NCBI GenBank assembly: GCA_023518375.1
Contig: CP068450.1
Span: 682,001-746,000, forward strand
Direction: 5' to 3'
DNA: 64,000 bases
DNA from: Candidatus Hepatincola sp. Av
Lineage (GTDB): Bacteria > Pseudomonadota > Alphaproteobacteria > WRAU01 > Hepatincolaceae
Shown: one piece after another, positions 56,319 to 64,000 of the stretch
Numbering within the stretch: the stretch's first letter is position 1
Layout: each line of letters opens with the position of its first letter
Notes under the pieces: generated by a model
Database searches by the model: none
Told to the model about the DNA's origin: nothing
What the model saw: only the letters and a program-made list of their open reading frames with translations
Translations under genes and position numbers: made by a program

Positions 56319-59101
56319 TAATTAACCACACTATTACAACGTTCACATAAATCATTGGTTAAACTTTCATAAAACTTCCAACATCTTATACATTTTTGCC
56401 CTGAAGATTTCTGGAATTTTACAAAAATCTTAGAATATTCAGGTAAACTAAATAAACCCTTACCTTGTGGCATATTATCTAGCAGTTCTACCGTAATACT
56501 AGAGGTAATACAAATTTCTGCAAAATTAATAGAATCTAAAATTTCTTTATATTCTTGGTTAACATAAACAATAGGAGCTGCCTCTAAAGAGGAACCAATT
56601 ACACCGGCAATTCTTTCTAGCTCTAAAGCACCTGTTACCACTTTGCGTACATCTAAAATCTTCTTCCATTTAGTGGCTAAAACATTATTGCACCATGTTT
56701 TATTGGCAACTTGAAAATCGTGTAAGAATAATGTACCTAAACTTTTATGATAGTGTAAGGCGTATACTTCTTCCATAGTAAAAGGAATAAATGGTGCTAA
56801 CCATTTTAACATAAATTCATTTAAAATGTTTAGTACAGTTAGTGTTCCTTGAAAATTAGCACTATCTTCTGCATCGCAATATAAAACATCTTTTTTTACA
56901 TCAAAGAAAAAAGCAGATAGATCCAATAAAATAAAATTAAATAATCTACTAAAAAATTGATGCAAAGCCATAGTATCTTTAAAGGTTGCTATGAATAAAT
57001 TATCTATTTCATAAATTCTTTGTAGAAGCCATTTATCTATTTCTGCTAGCTTTTCATAGGCAACATCATTTTTATAATAAGTTAAGTTTGCTAGTAAATA
57101 TCTTAGAGTATTCCTAATTTTCTTATAAATTTCAGTTTGTTGTTTTAAAATATTATTACCAATTTTAATGTCTTCAGCAATATCATTACTAGCTACCCAT
57201 AACCTTAGAATATCTGCACCATATTGTTGTAAAAAGTGCTTGGGAGTTGTTGTATTCCCTAAGGATTTAGACATTTTCTGGTTACTTTCATCCATAGTAA
57301 AGCCATGAGTCATAACTTTTTTATAAGGAGCCTGACCTGTTAGCAACATACTCATAACTAAAGAAGATTGAAACCAACCACGATGCTGATCTGATCCTTC
57401 AACATACATATCGGCAGGAAAAGCCATATTATCCCTTTGCTGTAATACATAGTTGTAACTTAAGCCAGAGTCTATCCATACATCAACTACATCTGAAATT
57501 GCATTATAGTCTTCTGGGTTATATTTACTAGGAATAAACCTTTTATTATTACCTGTAAACCAAGCAGAGGAGCCATCTTTTTTAAAAGCATTAATAATAT
57601 TACTAAATAGTTCTTCATCTATTAAAGGAACCTTAGTTTCTTTATGAATAAATAAACTTAGGGGAACTCCCCATGCTCTTTGCCTAGAAATGCACCAATC
57701 AGGGCGGTTAGTAAGCATAGCGGTTAGACGATTCTTACCAGATTTCGGGTAAAAGTCTACCTTTTCTAAAGCCGCTAAGGCCTTTTGCCGAACATTGTTA
57801 TGGTCTAGGCTAATAAACCATTGGGTAGTTAAACGGTAAATTAATGGAGCCTTAGAACGCCATGAATGCGGGTAACTATGTTCAATTTCATAAGTGCCAA
57901 GTAATGTATTAGCTTCTGCTAAGGCTTCTAAAATTACTGGAGCTACCTTAAAAATATGTTGCCCTGCAAATAAAGGAACACTATTAATATAAAGCCCTGC
58001 ATCTGAAATAATCTCTAAGGGAGTAATATTATTCTTTTTACATAAATAAAAATCATCTTCCCCATGAGCCGGAGCAATATGCACCAGTCCTGTACCAGTT
58101 TTTGTATCTACAAAGTCGGCAGATAAGGTAGGAATAATATATTTAAAACCACTATTATACAAAGGATGTTCTAATTGCAAGCCTTGTAAACCTTGTTGTT
58201 TATCTAAAACATTATAAGAATTTATTCCTAACCTTGCTGCTACTTCTTTTACTAAGTCTTCTGCTATAATTAGTTTAATACCTTTTTTTAATAAGCTATC
58301 TTCAGCTACAGTAACTACTTCTAATAAGCTATAAGCAATAGATTCACCATAGGCTACCGCTTGGTTTGCCGGTAAAGTCCATGGGGTTGTTGTCCAGATA
58401 GCTACCAAAGCATTCTGCCAACTTTCAGCTACCGCTTTAACCACTTTAAAGCCCACAAAAGCAGTAATAGCTTTTTTATCGTGATACTCCACCTCTGCTT
58501 CCGCTAAAGCTGTCTTTTCAACACAAGACCATAAAACCGGACGTTTACCCTGATAAAGCCCACCTTGTTTTAGTACTTGAAAGATACTTGTTAGGATTGT
58601 AACTTCCACTTGGGGCTGGGTGGTAATATAAGAATTATCAAAATCGGCAAAAACACCTAATTCTTTAAATTCTTCTTTTTGAATAGTTATCCATTTATCG
58701 GCAAATTCTTTACACTCTTGGCGGAATTTATTTACTTCTATTTCTTCTTTAGCTTGCCCTAATTTTTTATATTTTTCTTCAATTTTCCACTCAATAGGCA
58801 AACCATGGCAATCCCAACCTAAAATTAAAGGTGCTAGAAAACCTTGTACACTGTAAGCCTTTACAATAATATCTTTTAATATCTTATTCAAAGCATGCCC
58901 AATATGAATATGCCCATTAGCATAAGGAGGGCCATCATGTAAAATAAATTTAGGCTTCCCTGTATTCTTTTTAATAATTTCTTTATAAATACCAATTTCT
59001 TGCCATGCTTTTAATACTTTTGCATCTAGTGCTGGTAAGTTCGCTTTCATGGAAAAGTCTGTTTTTGGTAATCTAACTGATGCTTTTATATCTTGTGCCA
59101 T
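56318..59101 (-). CDS. ileS: Isoleucyl-tRNA synthetase IleS
   Basis: IleS charges tRNA-Ile. The 927-residue class I enzyme has the HIGH motif in YANGHIHIGHAL near residue 60, an editing domain (WTTTPWTLPANQAVAYG), WDCHGLPIE, the catalytic KMSKS in NQKMSKSLGN, and a C-terminal zinc site (CIRCWKFY ... CERC). It is the bacterial type. No T-box-like leader is visible in the short gap upstream. Assignment is sure. Confidence 0.98.
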   Translation of the reverse strand: MAQDIKASVRLPKTDFSMKANLPALDAKVLKAWQEIGIYKEIIKKNTGKPKFILHDGPPYANGHIHIGHALNKILKDIIVKAYSVQGFLAPLILGWDCHGLPIEWKIEEKYKKLGQAKEEIEVNKFRQECKEFADKWITIQKEEFKELGVFADFDNSYITTQPQVEVTILTSIFQVLKQGGLYQGKRPVLWSCVEKTALAEAEVEYHDKKAITAFVGFKVVKAVAESWQNALVAIWTTTPWTLPANQAVAYGESIAYSLLEVVTVAEDSLLKKGIKLIIAEDLVKEVAARLGINSYNVLDKQQGLQGLQLEHPLYNSGFKYIIPTLSADFVDTKTGTGLVHIAPAHGEDDFYLCKKNNITPLEIISDAGLYINSVPLFAGQHIFKVAPVILEALAEANTLLGTYEIEHSYPHSWRSKAPLIYRLTTQWFISLDHNNVRQKALAALEKVDFYPKSGKNRLTAMLTNRPDWCISRQRAWGVPLSLFIHKETKVPLIDEELFSNIINAFKKDGSSAWFTGNNKRFIPSKYNPEDYNAISDVVDVWIDSGLSYNYVLQQRDNMAFPADMYVEGSDQHRGWFQSSLVMSMLLTGQAPYKKVMTHGFTMDESNQKMSKSLGNTTTPKHFLQQYGADILRLWVASNDIAEDIKIGNNILKQQTEIYKKIRNTLRYLLANLTYYKNDVAYEKLAEIDKWLLQRIYEIDNLFIATFKDTMALHQFFSRLFNFILLDLSAFFFDVKKDVLYCDAEDSANFQGTLTVLNILNEFMLKWLAPFIPFTMEEVYALHYHKSLGTLFLHDFQVANKTWCNNVLATKWKKILDVRKVVTGALELERIAGVIGSSLEAAPIVYVNQEYKEILDSINFAEICITSSITVELLDNMPQGKGLFSLPEYSKIFVKFQKSSGQKCIRCWKFYESLTNDLCERCNSVVN

Positions 59102-59216
59102 ATTTTTTATTTTCTAATATCTTTGCTTTTTACTTAAACACTTTAAGGTGAATAGTAGATAATGTTTATATATAACAATATTAAGATACTAGTATATATA
59201 CTAATATCTGTTACCT

Positions 59217-60104
59217 TTATTGCTTAGCAAAATACTCCTTTAGAGTTGTTACATCTTTACTTATTTGTTGTTTTAGTAACTCTATAGAGGGAAACTTCAT
59301 TTCATTACGAAGAAACTTTAAAAACTCTACTTTTATGAGTTTATCATATATATTTTTATTGTAATTAAAAATATGTACCTCTAAAAATTCTTGGTGATCG
59401 GTCAAGGTTGGGCGGATACCAAAGTTCGCAATCCCTTGGTATTTAATTTCATCAATTATAGCATAAACTGCATAAACGCCATATTTAGGTGAAACATAAT
59501 CTTTTAATTTTATATTAGCTGTAGGAAAATCTAGGATTCTAGCTAATTTATTACCTTCTACTACAATTCCTGAAACTATATAATTACGCCCTAATAAATT
59601 GTAAATACTAGCACAATCACCTAAAGAAATACTCTGACGCACAAGGGATGATGAATAAACCTGCCCTTGCTTATTTTTAGCAAAAGGTACAATAATATGC
59701 TTAATATTATATTTTTTAGCTATTGCGGTTAATAAGGTTACATTGCCTAACTGTTTAGTGCCAAAAGTAAAATTATTACCGGTTACAATAGTTTTTACCT
59801 TAAGTTTATTAACTAAAATTTTTTCTACAAATTCTTCAGGGCTAAGTTGATATATTTCATTAAAAGGTAAAACCTTAATTTCACTTACGCCATAACTCTT
59901 AAGAAGGTTTATTTTATCGGCTGTTTTAGTAATTAAATAATTACTAACTTTCTTAAAAAATACTACAGGATGCGGTTCAAAGGTTATTACTCCATAAGGT
60001 TCAGTTTTAGCTACCTCTTGAAGAACTTTTAATAATTCTTGGTGCCCTTTGTGGATACCATCAAAATTACCTATTGCAAATATTGAACAATTATTTTTTA
60101 ACAT
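59217..60104 (-). CDS. ribF: Bifunctional riboflavin kinase/FAD synthetase RibF
   Basis: RibF makes FMN from riboflavin and then FAD. The 295-residue protein has the N-terminal nucleotidyltransferase domain (FAIGNFDGIHKGHQELL; GVITFEPHP) and the C-terminal kinase domain (RILDFPTANIKL; YGVYAVYA; NFGIRPT). No FMN riboswitch is seen in the 60-base gap upstream. It precedes ileS, a frequent order. Confidence 0.96.
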   Translation of the reverse strand: MLKNNCSIFAIGNFDGIHKGHQELLKVLQEVAKTEPYGVITFEPHPVVFFKKVSNYLITKTADKINLLKSYGVSEIKVLPFNEIYQLSPEEFVEKILVNKLKVKTIVTGNNFTFGTKQLGNVTLLTAIAKKYNIKHIIVPFAKNKQGQVYSSSLVRQSISLGDCASIYNLLGRNYIVSGIVVEGNKLARILDFPTANIKLKDYVSPKYGVYAVYAIIDEIKYQGIANFGIRPTLTDHQEFLEVHIFNYNKNIYDKLIKVEFLKFLRNEMKFPSIELLKQQISKDVTTLKEYFAKQ

Positions 60105-60166
60105 AGTCTTCCTTGTTTACTTACTATCCTAAAGGTAAGTATACACAAAATTGTTGTGCATAATAG

Positions 60167-61258
60167 TTACTTTTTTGTAATAAATTGTAAGAGTATATCA
60201 TCTTCTGCAATAATACTAGATAAATTATCGGTATTAAAAAGCCTACCTTCTTTTAAATTATAAGGGTTTAAAGCGAAAGAATTATAAATATTACCTAAAT
60301 GCTGGGCTACTTGTGATGGCGCATTAAACCTATAACTAGCAAAGTTTACTTTAGTTAAAGGAAATAAATCTGTTTTTTTAATTAGTAAAGGTTGGTTAGC
60401 GGTATGTTCTTGCCATAATACATAATAAGTTTCAGGCTTATTATAAATTCCATTAGGATTAGTAAGATTAATTTGATGCTCGTGAGAAGTTGTTGTTACC
60501 TCTTGTGCCGGAGCCTCTTCTTTTTTTCTTCTAAGAGGAACACTAAACATACGGCGGTTATCTTTTAAACGCCTCATAATAGAGGCAAACTGCATATCTT
60601 GGTAACCAAATAAAACTTTATCGTTTGCTCTACCATACAGTGCCGGATTCCGAACTGATTGTTTATATTCATTTAATTCTTCAGTATTAGCAAAGGTTCT
60701 TTCCTCGTATATAAATAGGCTAATAATTGCAATAATTTTCTTTTCATTCCTTAACACTAAGTTATAAACTATATTACCCCTTGAACCGGCACTAATTACC
60801 ATAAATTCTGCTTTATATAAATTAAATTCAATAGCATATTGGTTTTGTTCTAACAGTTCTAAGAGTTTATGAAAACTTTCTTTGGTAATAGAAAAAGTAA
60901 TGGTATCGTCCCATGGGGCAAATTTTTCATTACGGTAAGACCCTAAGAGAGATTGAAAATCTAGCCAATAATCTGTAATATTATGTTCCTGCAAAAAATC
61001 TGTAAAATTACAAGCTAACTTTAAGCAACTAACTTGAAATAATTTTAGTATCCCTGTGGTTTCTTGCATATGCTCTATATTAAACATATAAGAAAAGAAC
61101 TCATTAAACTTATTTAATTTAGCATTAATTTCAGCTACCTCATGTTTCACTTTATTTAATTGAGCCAATTCCGACTTAATTCTTTCTAAGGTATCTGGTG
61201 CTTCCCTTTTATTATTTTCAACTATTGGTACATTCTTTTCTGATTTATTAAATAGCAT
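60167..61258 (-). CDS. LicD-like protein with altered metal motif
   Basis: A 363-residue cytoplasmic protein. An N-terminal coiled coil (about 22-52, ERIKSELAQLNKVKHEVAEI) is followed by a stretch much like LicD-type transferases: FQSLLGSYRNEKFAPWDD at about 101-118, where LicD proteins have GTLLGAxRxxGFIPWDDDID. Asp117 and Asp118 remain, but the next acidic positions are Thr119 and Thr121. LicD enzymes add phosphorylcholine or related groups to surface glycans. With these changes, activity is uncertain. The C-terminal 130 residues match nothing I know. It lies between ettA and ribF. Confidence 0.6.
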   Translation of the reverse strand: MLFNKSEKNVPIVENNKREAPDTLERIKSELAQLNKVKHEVAEINAKLNKFNEFFSYMFNIEHMQETTGILKLFQVSCLKLACNFTDFLQEHNITDYWLDFQSLLGSYRNEKFAPWDDTITFSITKESFHKLLELLEQNQYAIEFNLYKAEFMVISAGSRGNIVYNLVLRNEKKIIAIISLFIYEERTFANTEELNEYKQSVRNPALYGRANDKVLFGYQDMQFASIMRRLKDNRRMFSVPLRRKKEEAPAQEVTTTSHEHQINLTNPNGIYNKPETYYVLWQEHTANQPLLIKKTDLFPLTKVNFASYRFNAPSQVAQHLGNIYNSFALNPYNLKEGRLFNTDNLSSIIAEDDILLQFITKK

Positions 61259-61338
61259 TTTTCTACCTATAAGTTTTAATTATTGATATTACTAGTGTTG
61301 GCATATTTATGTTTTACTATGTAACTTGCAACTAAGGC

Positions 61339-63009
61339 TTATGCCAATGATTTATGTTTAATTTTTTTAGGAACATCATTTTCTATACCTAAACGTTTTC
61401 TTTTATCGGCTTCATATTCTTGGTAATTCCCCTCGTGCATTATTACCTTAGCCTCACCTTCAAAGGCAATAATATGAGTAGCAATTCTATCTAAAAACCA
61501 CCTATCATGAGAAACAACTAATACACAACCTGTAAAATCTAGAATAGCTGTTTCTAATGCTCGTAGAGTTTCTACATCTAAATCATTTGTTGGTTCATCT
61601 AGTAATAATACATTATGCCCTTGCTTTAACATTTTAGCTAAATGAACTCTATTGCGTTCTCCACCTGATAATTGGGATATTTTCTTTTGTTGGTCGGCTC
61701 CTTTAAAATTAAACTGCCCTACGTAATTCCTTGTGTGAATGGTATGGTTACCAATGGTTACTTCATCTAACCCTTCGGCTATTTCTTGCCACACATTATT
61801 GTTATCATTCAAAGAATCCCTTGATTGATCCACAAAGCCTAAAGAGACTTTCTCGCCAATTTTCATACTACCACTATCTAACTTCTCTATTCCTGAAATT
61901 AGTTTAAATAAAGTAGATTTACCAACTCCATTAGCACCAATAATTCCTACAATGGCACCTTTTGGTATATTAAAAGAAAAATCATCTATTAGCTTTCTAC
62001 CAGCAAAGGATTTACAAATATTTTTTGCTTCTATTACTACATCTCCTAGGCGGTTACCAGATGGAATAATTAAAGAAGCTCTATATGCTTTGTTTTGTTG
62101 AGTAGTAGCTAATAATTCCTCGTAAGCTCTAACTCTTGCCTGATTCTTAGCTTGCCTTGCTTTTGGTGATTTTGAAATCCACTCTAGTTCATTTTTTAAA
62201 GTACGTTGTTTTGCCGATTCCTCTTTTTCTTCTTGCTGTAAACGTTTATATTTTTGGCTAAGCCAAGCTGAATAGTTTCCCTCGTAAGGAATTCCTTCCC
62301 CTCTTTCTAATTCTAAAATCCAATTAGTAATATTATCTAAGAAGTATCTATCGTGGGTTACTACTAATACCATACCCTTATATTTTTTTAAATAATCTTC
62401 CAACCAAGCTACGGATTCCGTATCTAAATGGTTAGTTGGTTCATCTAATAGTAAAATATCAGGGTTAGATAATAATAATTGGCATAAAGCGATTCTTCTT
62501 TTTTCACCACCAGATAAATTATGCACAGCTAAGTCTGGGTCGGGGCAGTTTAGAGCGTCCATAGCTATGGCAACTTTTCTATCTAAATCCCATGCGTCTT
62601 TAGCTTCAATTTGCCCAGAGAGTTCATCTTGCTCGGCTAATAATTTGTTAATTTCTTCTTCATCTGTAACTTCGGCAAACTTAGCACTAACCTCGTTAAA
62701 TTTATTTAGTAGGTTAGTAATTTCCGATAATCCTAAAAAAATATTTTCTTTAACACTTAGGTTATTATCTAACTTAGGTTCTTGTGGTAAGTAACCAATT
62801 TTAGTATGCTCTCTAACCCAAATTTCCCCTGAATATTCTTTATCTAGCCCTGCTATTAATTTTAAAAAGGTAGACTTACCTGCACCATTATGCCCTAAAA
62901 TGCCAATTTTTGCATTGTGAAAAAAAGATAAATACAAACCATTTAAAATAGTTTTTCCACCTTGATACACTTTTCTTACATCTTTCATTGTTAGTACATA
63001 ATTTACCAT
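61339..63009 (-). CDS. ettA: ABC-F ATPase EttA (translational throttle)
   Basis: EttA binds the ribosomal E site and adjusts translation to the energy state. The 556-residue protein has two ABC domains with Walker A sites GHNGAGKST and GANGVGKST, signatures LSGGEKRR and LSGGERNR, and Walker B segments ILLLDEPTNHLD and VLLLDEPTNDLD. No membrane spans are present. The overall length and the start YVLTMKDVRKVYQGGK fit EttA rather than other ABC-F members. Confidence 0.95.
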   Translation of the reverse strand: MVNYVLTMKDVRKVYQGGKTILNGLYLSFFHNAKIGILGHNGAGKSTFLKLIAGLDKEYSGEIWVREHTKIGYLPQEPKLDNNLSVKENIFLGLSEITNLLNKFNEVSAKFAEVTDEEEINKLLAEQDELSGQIEAKDAWDLDRKVAIAMDALNCPDPDLAVHNLSGGEKRRIALCQLLLSNPDILLLDEPTNHLDTESVAWLEDYLKKYKGMVLVVTHDRYFLDNITNWILELERGEGIPYEGNYSAWLSQKYKRLQQEEKEESAKQRTLKNELEWISKSPKARQAKNQARVRAYEELLATTQQNKAYRASLIIPSGNRLGDVVIEAKNICKSFAGRKLIDDFSFNIPKGAIVGIIGANGVGKSTLFKLISGIEKLDSGSMKIGEKVSLGFVDQSRDSLNDNNNVWQEIAEGLDEVTIGNHTIHTRNYVGQFNFKGADQQKKISQLSGGERNRVHLAKMLKQGHNVLLLDEPTNDLDVETLRALETAILDFTGCVLVVSHDRWFLDRIATHIIAFEGEAKVIMHEGNYQEYEADKRKRLGIENDVPKKIKHKSLA

Positions 63010-63315
63010 GCGTCTTCCGTAGTTCTTGATTAATATAGATTAATATTATAGCCTATTTACAAGTTTAGTAAAGGCTAGCATTCACAATTAGTAAATTCAT
63101 AAAAATCTATAAAATTATTAACTATCAACTAGTCAAGTTATTTTAACTAAAAATTAACTTGCAAGTTATACAATAAAAATATGTTTAATTAGCATGGTAT
63201 AATCTTATTTTCTAATTATCTTAGAGAATAGTAATGCTACTTTGCTTAAACCATAAGTTTAATAAAAAGTTAGATAGCTAATCCATTATTCAATAGGTTC
63301 AATAGGTGAGTTTTT
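63010..63315. promoter_or_regulatory. Divergent promoter region of ettA and the secreted protein gene
   Basis: These 306 bases separate two divergent genes. An extended -10 (TGGTATAAT, 63195-63203) points toward the plus-strand gene; no good -35 is visible at the right distance. An inverted pair CAAGTTA / TAACTTG lies at about 63134-63161. AGGTGAG at 63304-63310 is a good ribosome binding site for the ATG at 63316. Confidence 0.5.
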
Positions 63316-64000
63316 ATGAAGAAGAAGTTTAATCATGTAAAATACTTAGTAATTTCATTATTTTGCACATTGCTTGCAGTTAATGGTTATACAAAAACCA
63401 CAAATTTACCCGAAAACTCTAATTCTAATACGGCAACTGAAAATTCCAATACAAGTAATAATTCCCAAATGGGTAATACTAACCAGGCTAATACGCCAGC
63501 AAACCAACCACCAGCTAGTAAAAATAACAATAGCAATAACTCTACTGACAATAATAATTCTACAACAAATGATGACAATAATAACAGTAATAACTCTACC
63601 CCCAACAATAGTTCGGCACCAAATGGTGAGAGTAACAATGGGAATAACTCTACTGAAAACAATAGTTCGGCAGTAGATGATGAAAGTAACCTAGATGAAG
63701 GCATGACAGATGCTGAAACTATGGCAGAGGAAGAAGCTAACTCAAATACTTCAGGTAATACTACCAGCAGTACTACTACCCCAAATAAAGGGCAAAATAA
63801 CACCATGAATAATAATGCTAATGGGAACAATCCCACTTCTAATAGTAATTCTGCTAATAAAAGTCCTAAAGTGGATCCTTCAAGCAATAAAAATATTAAT
63901 GCTGAAGCTCCTGTTAATCTTGGTTCTCCTAAGCAAAACTCTAATGTTGAAGAAGATACTAGTGCAGCCGGAGGAATTACTGAAGGTTATAAAAATCCTT
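63316..64000 (+). CDS. Asn/Ser/Thr-rich secreted protein, 5' part
   Basis: A frame open from the ATG at 63316 to the window edge (228 codons and one base). It has a good ribosome binding site (AGGTGAG) and a signal peptide (KYLVISLFCTLLAVNGYTK, cleavage near residue 26). The mature part is low-complexity and dominated by Asn, Ser and Thr, with repeated pieces such as NNSTDNNN and GNNSTENNSSA and a short acidic stretch (DDESNLDEGM). It is probably disordered, a surface-exposed linker or a secreted effector. The rest lies outside the window, so the function is unknown. Confidence 0.7.
   Translation, partial: MKKKFNHVKYLVISLFCTLLAVNGYTKTTNLPENSNSNTATENSNTSNNSQMGNTNQANTPANQPPASKNNNSNNSTDNNNSTTNDDNNNSNNSTPNNSSAPNGESNNGNNSTENNSSAVDDESNLDEGMTDAETMAEEEANSNTSGNTTSSTTTPNKGQNNTMNNNANGNNPTSNSNSANKSPKVDPSSNKNINAEAPVNLGSPKQNSNVEEDTSAAGGITEGYKNP

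Noticed and set aside
59102-59216. T-box leader or FMN riboswitch near ileS/ribF
   Set aside because: The gaps are short and lack any conserved T-box or RFN element sequence.
1-64000. CRISPR array, prophage or intact insertion sequence
   Set aside because: No regularly spaced repeats, Cas genes, phage structural genes or complete transposase were seen.

Overview
The window is about 64 kb of a very A+T-rich (roughly 70% by eye), gene-dense genome. Gene order points to an alphaproteobacterium with a reduced, probably host-associated genome (Rickettsiales or Holosporales type). The markers are the order ftsZ-lpxC-bamD-recN-ligA, the run infA-maf-RNase E/G-yacG, the block ribF-ileS-lspA-DUF3035-M16-M16, and a recognisable alphaproteobacterial RNase P RNA. 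The cell keeps a full meso-DAP peptidoglycan pathway, an FtsZ divisome, an MreB rod-shape system, LpxC (lipid A) and BamD, so it has a true Gram-negative envelope. The genus cannot be fixed from the sequence alone.

Layout. 1-6.7 kb: a small secreted protein, an M23 peptidase with a huge membrane N-terminus, an RlmD/RumA-type methyltransferase, an M16 peptidase, and a lipoprotein gene broken by an in-frame TAA. 6.8-12.6 kb (minus strand): ligA, recN, bamD, lpxC. 13.0-15.0 kb: an OafA-type acyltransferase on the plus strand, inserted between lpxC and ftsZ. 15.2-32.8 kb: a compact minus-strand dcw cluster, transcribed rsmH-ftsL-ftsI-murE-murF-mraY-murD-ftsW-murG-murC-murB-ddl-ftsQ-ftsA-ftsZ. Just upstream of rsmH lie three decayed copies of its own 5' end. 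33.3-33.9 kb: rnpB with an expanded internal segment. 34.1-37.6 kb: a lone 1164-residue SIR2-domain protein, followed by tRNA-Phe. 38-40 kb: two tandem YagU-family genes with a decayed fragment of the RNase E/G gene between them. 40-44.3 kb: yacG, RNase E/G-like, maf, infA, murA. 44.4-51.6 kb: tRNA-Thr, trmL, miaA, then mreB-mreC-mreD-mrdA-rodA. 51.6-52.6 kb: decayed DNA. 52.6-63 kb (minus strand): an M16 pair, a DUF3035 lipoprotein, lspA, ileS, ribF, a LicD-like protein, ettA. 63.3 kb to the end: the start of an Asn/Ser/Thr-rich secreted protein.

How the genes work together: MurA-F, Ddl, MraY and MurG make lipid II. FtsW/FtsI (septum) and RodA/PBP2 (side wall) polymerise it under FtsZ/FtsA and MreBCD control, and the M23 enzyme probably trims it. 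LspA, BamD and LpxC serve the outer membrane.

The best candidate for an undescribed system is the SIR2 protein at 34.1-37.6 kb. It has a complete-looking NAD-hydrolase core and a long C-terminal region with no recognisable domain, the plan of single-gene anti-phage sirtuins (DSR type). It has its own promoter and sits between two RNA genes. A second theme is local partial duplication followed by decay, clear at rsmH and at RNase E/G-yagU and possible near the M16 pair. No CRISPR array, intact IS or prophage was found.
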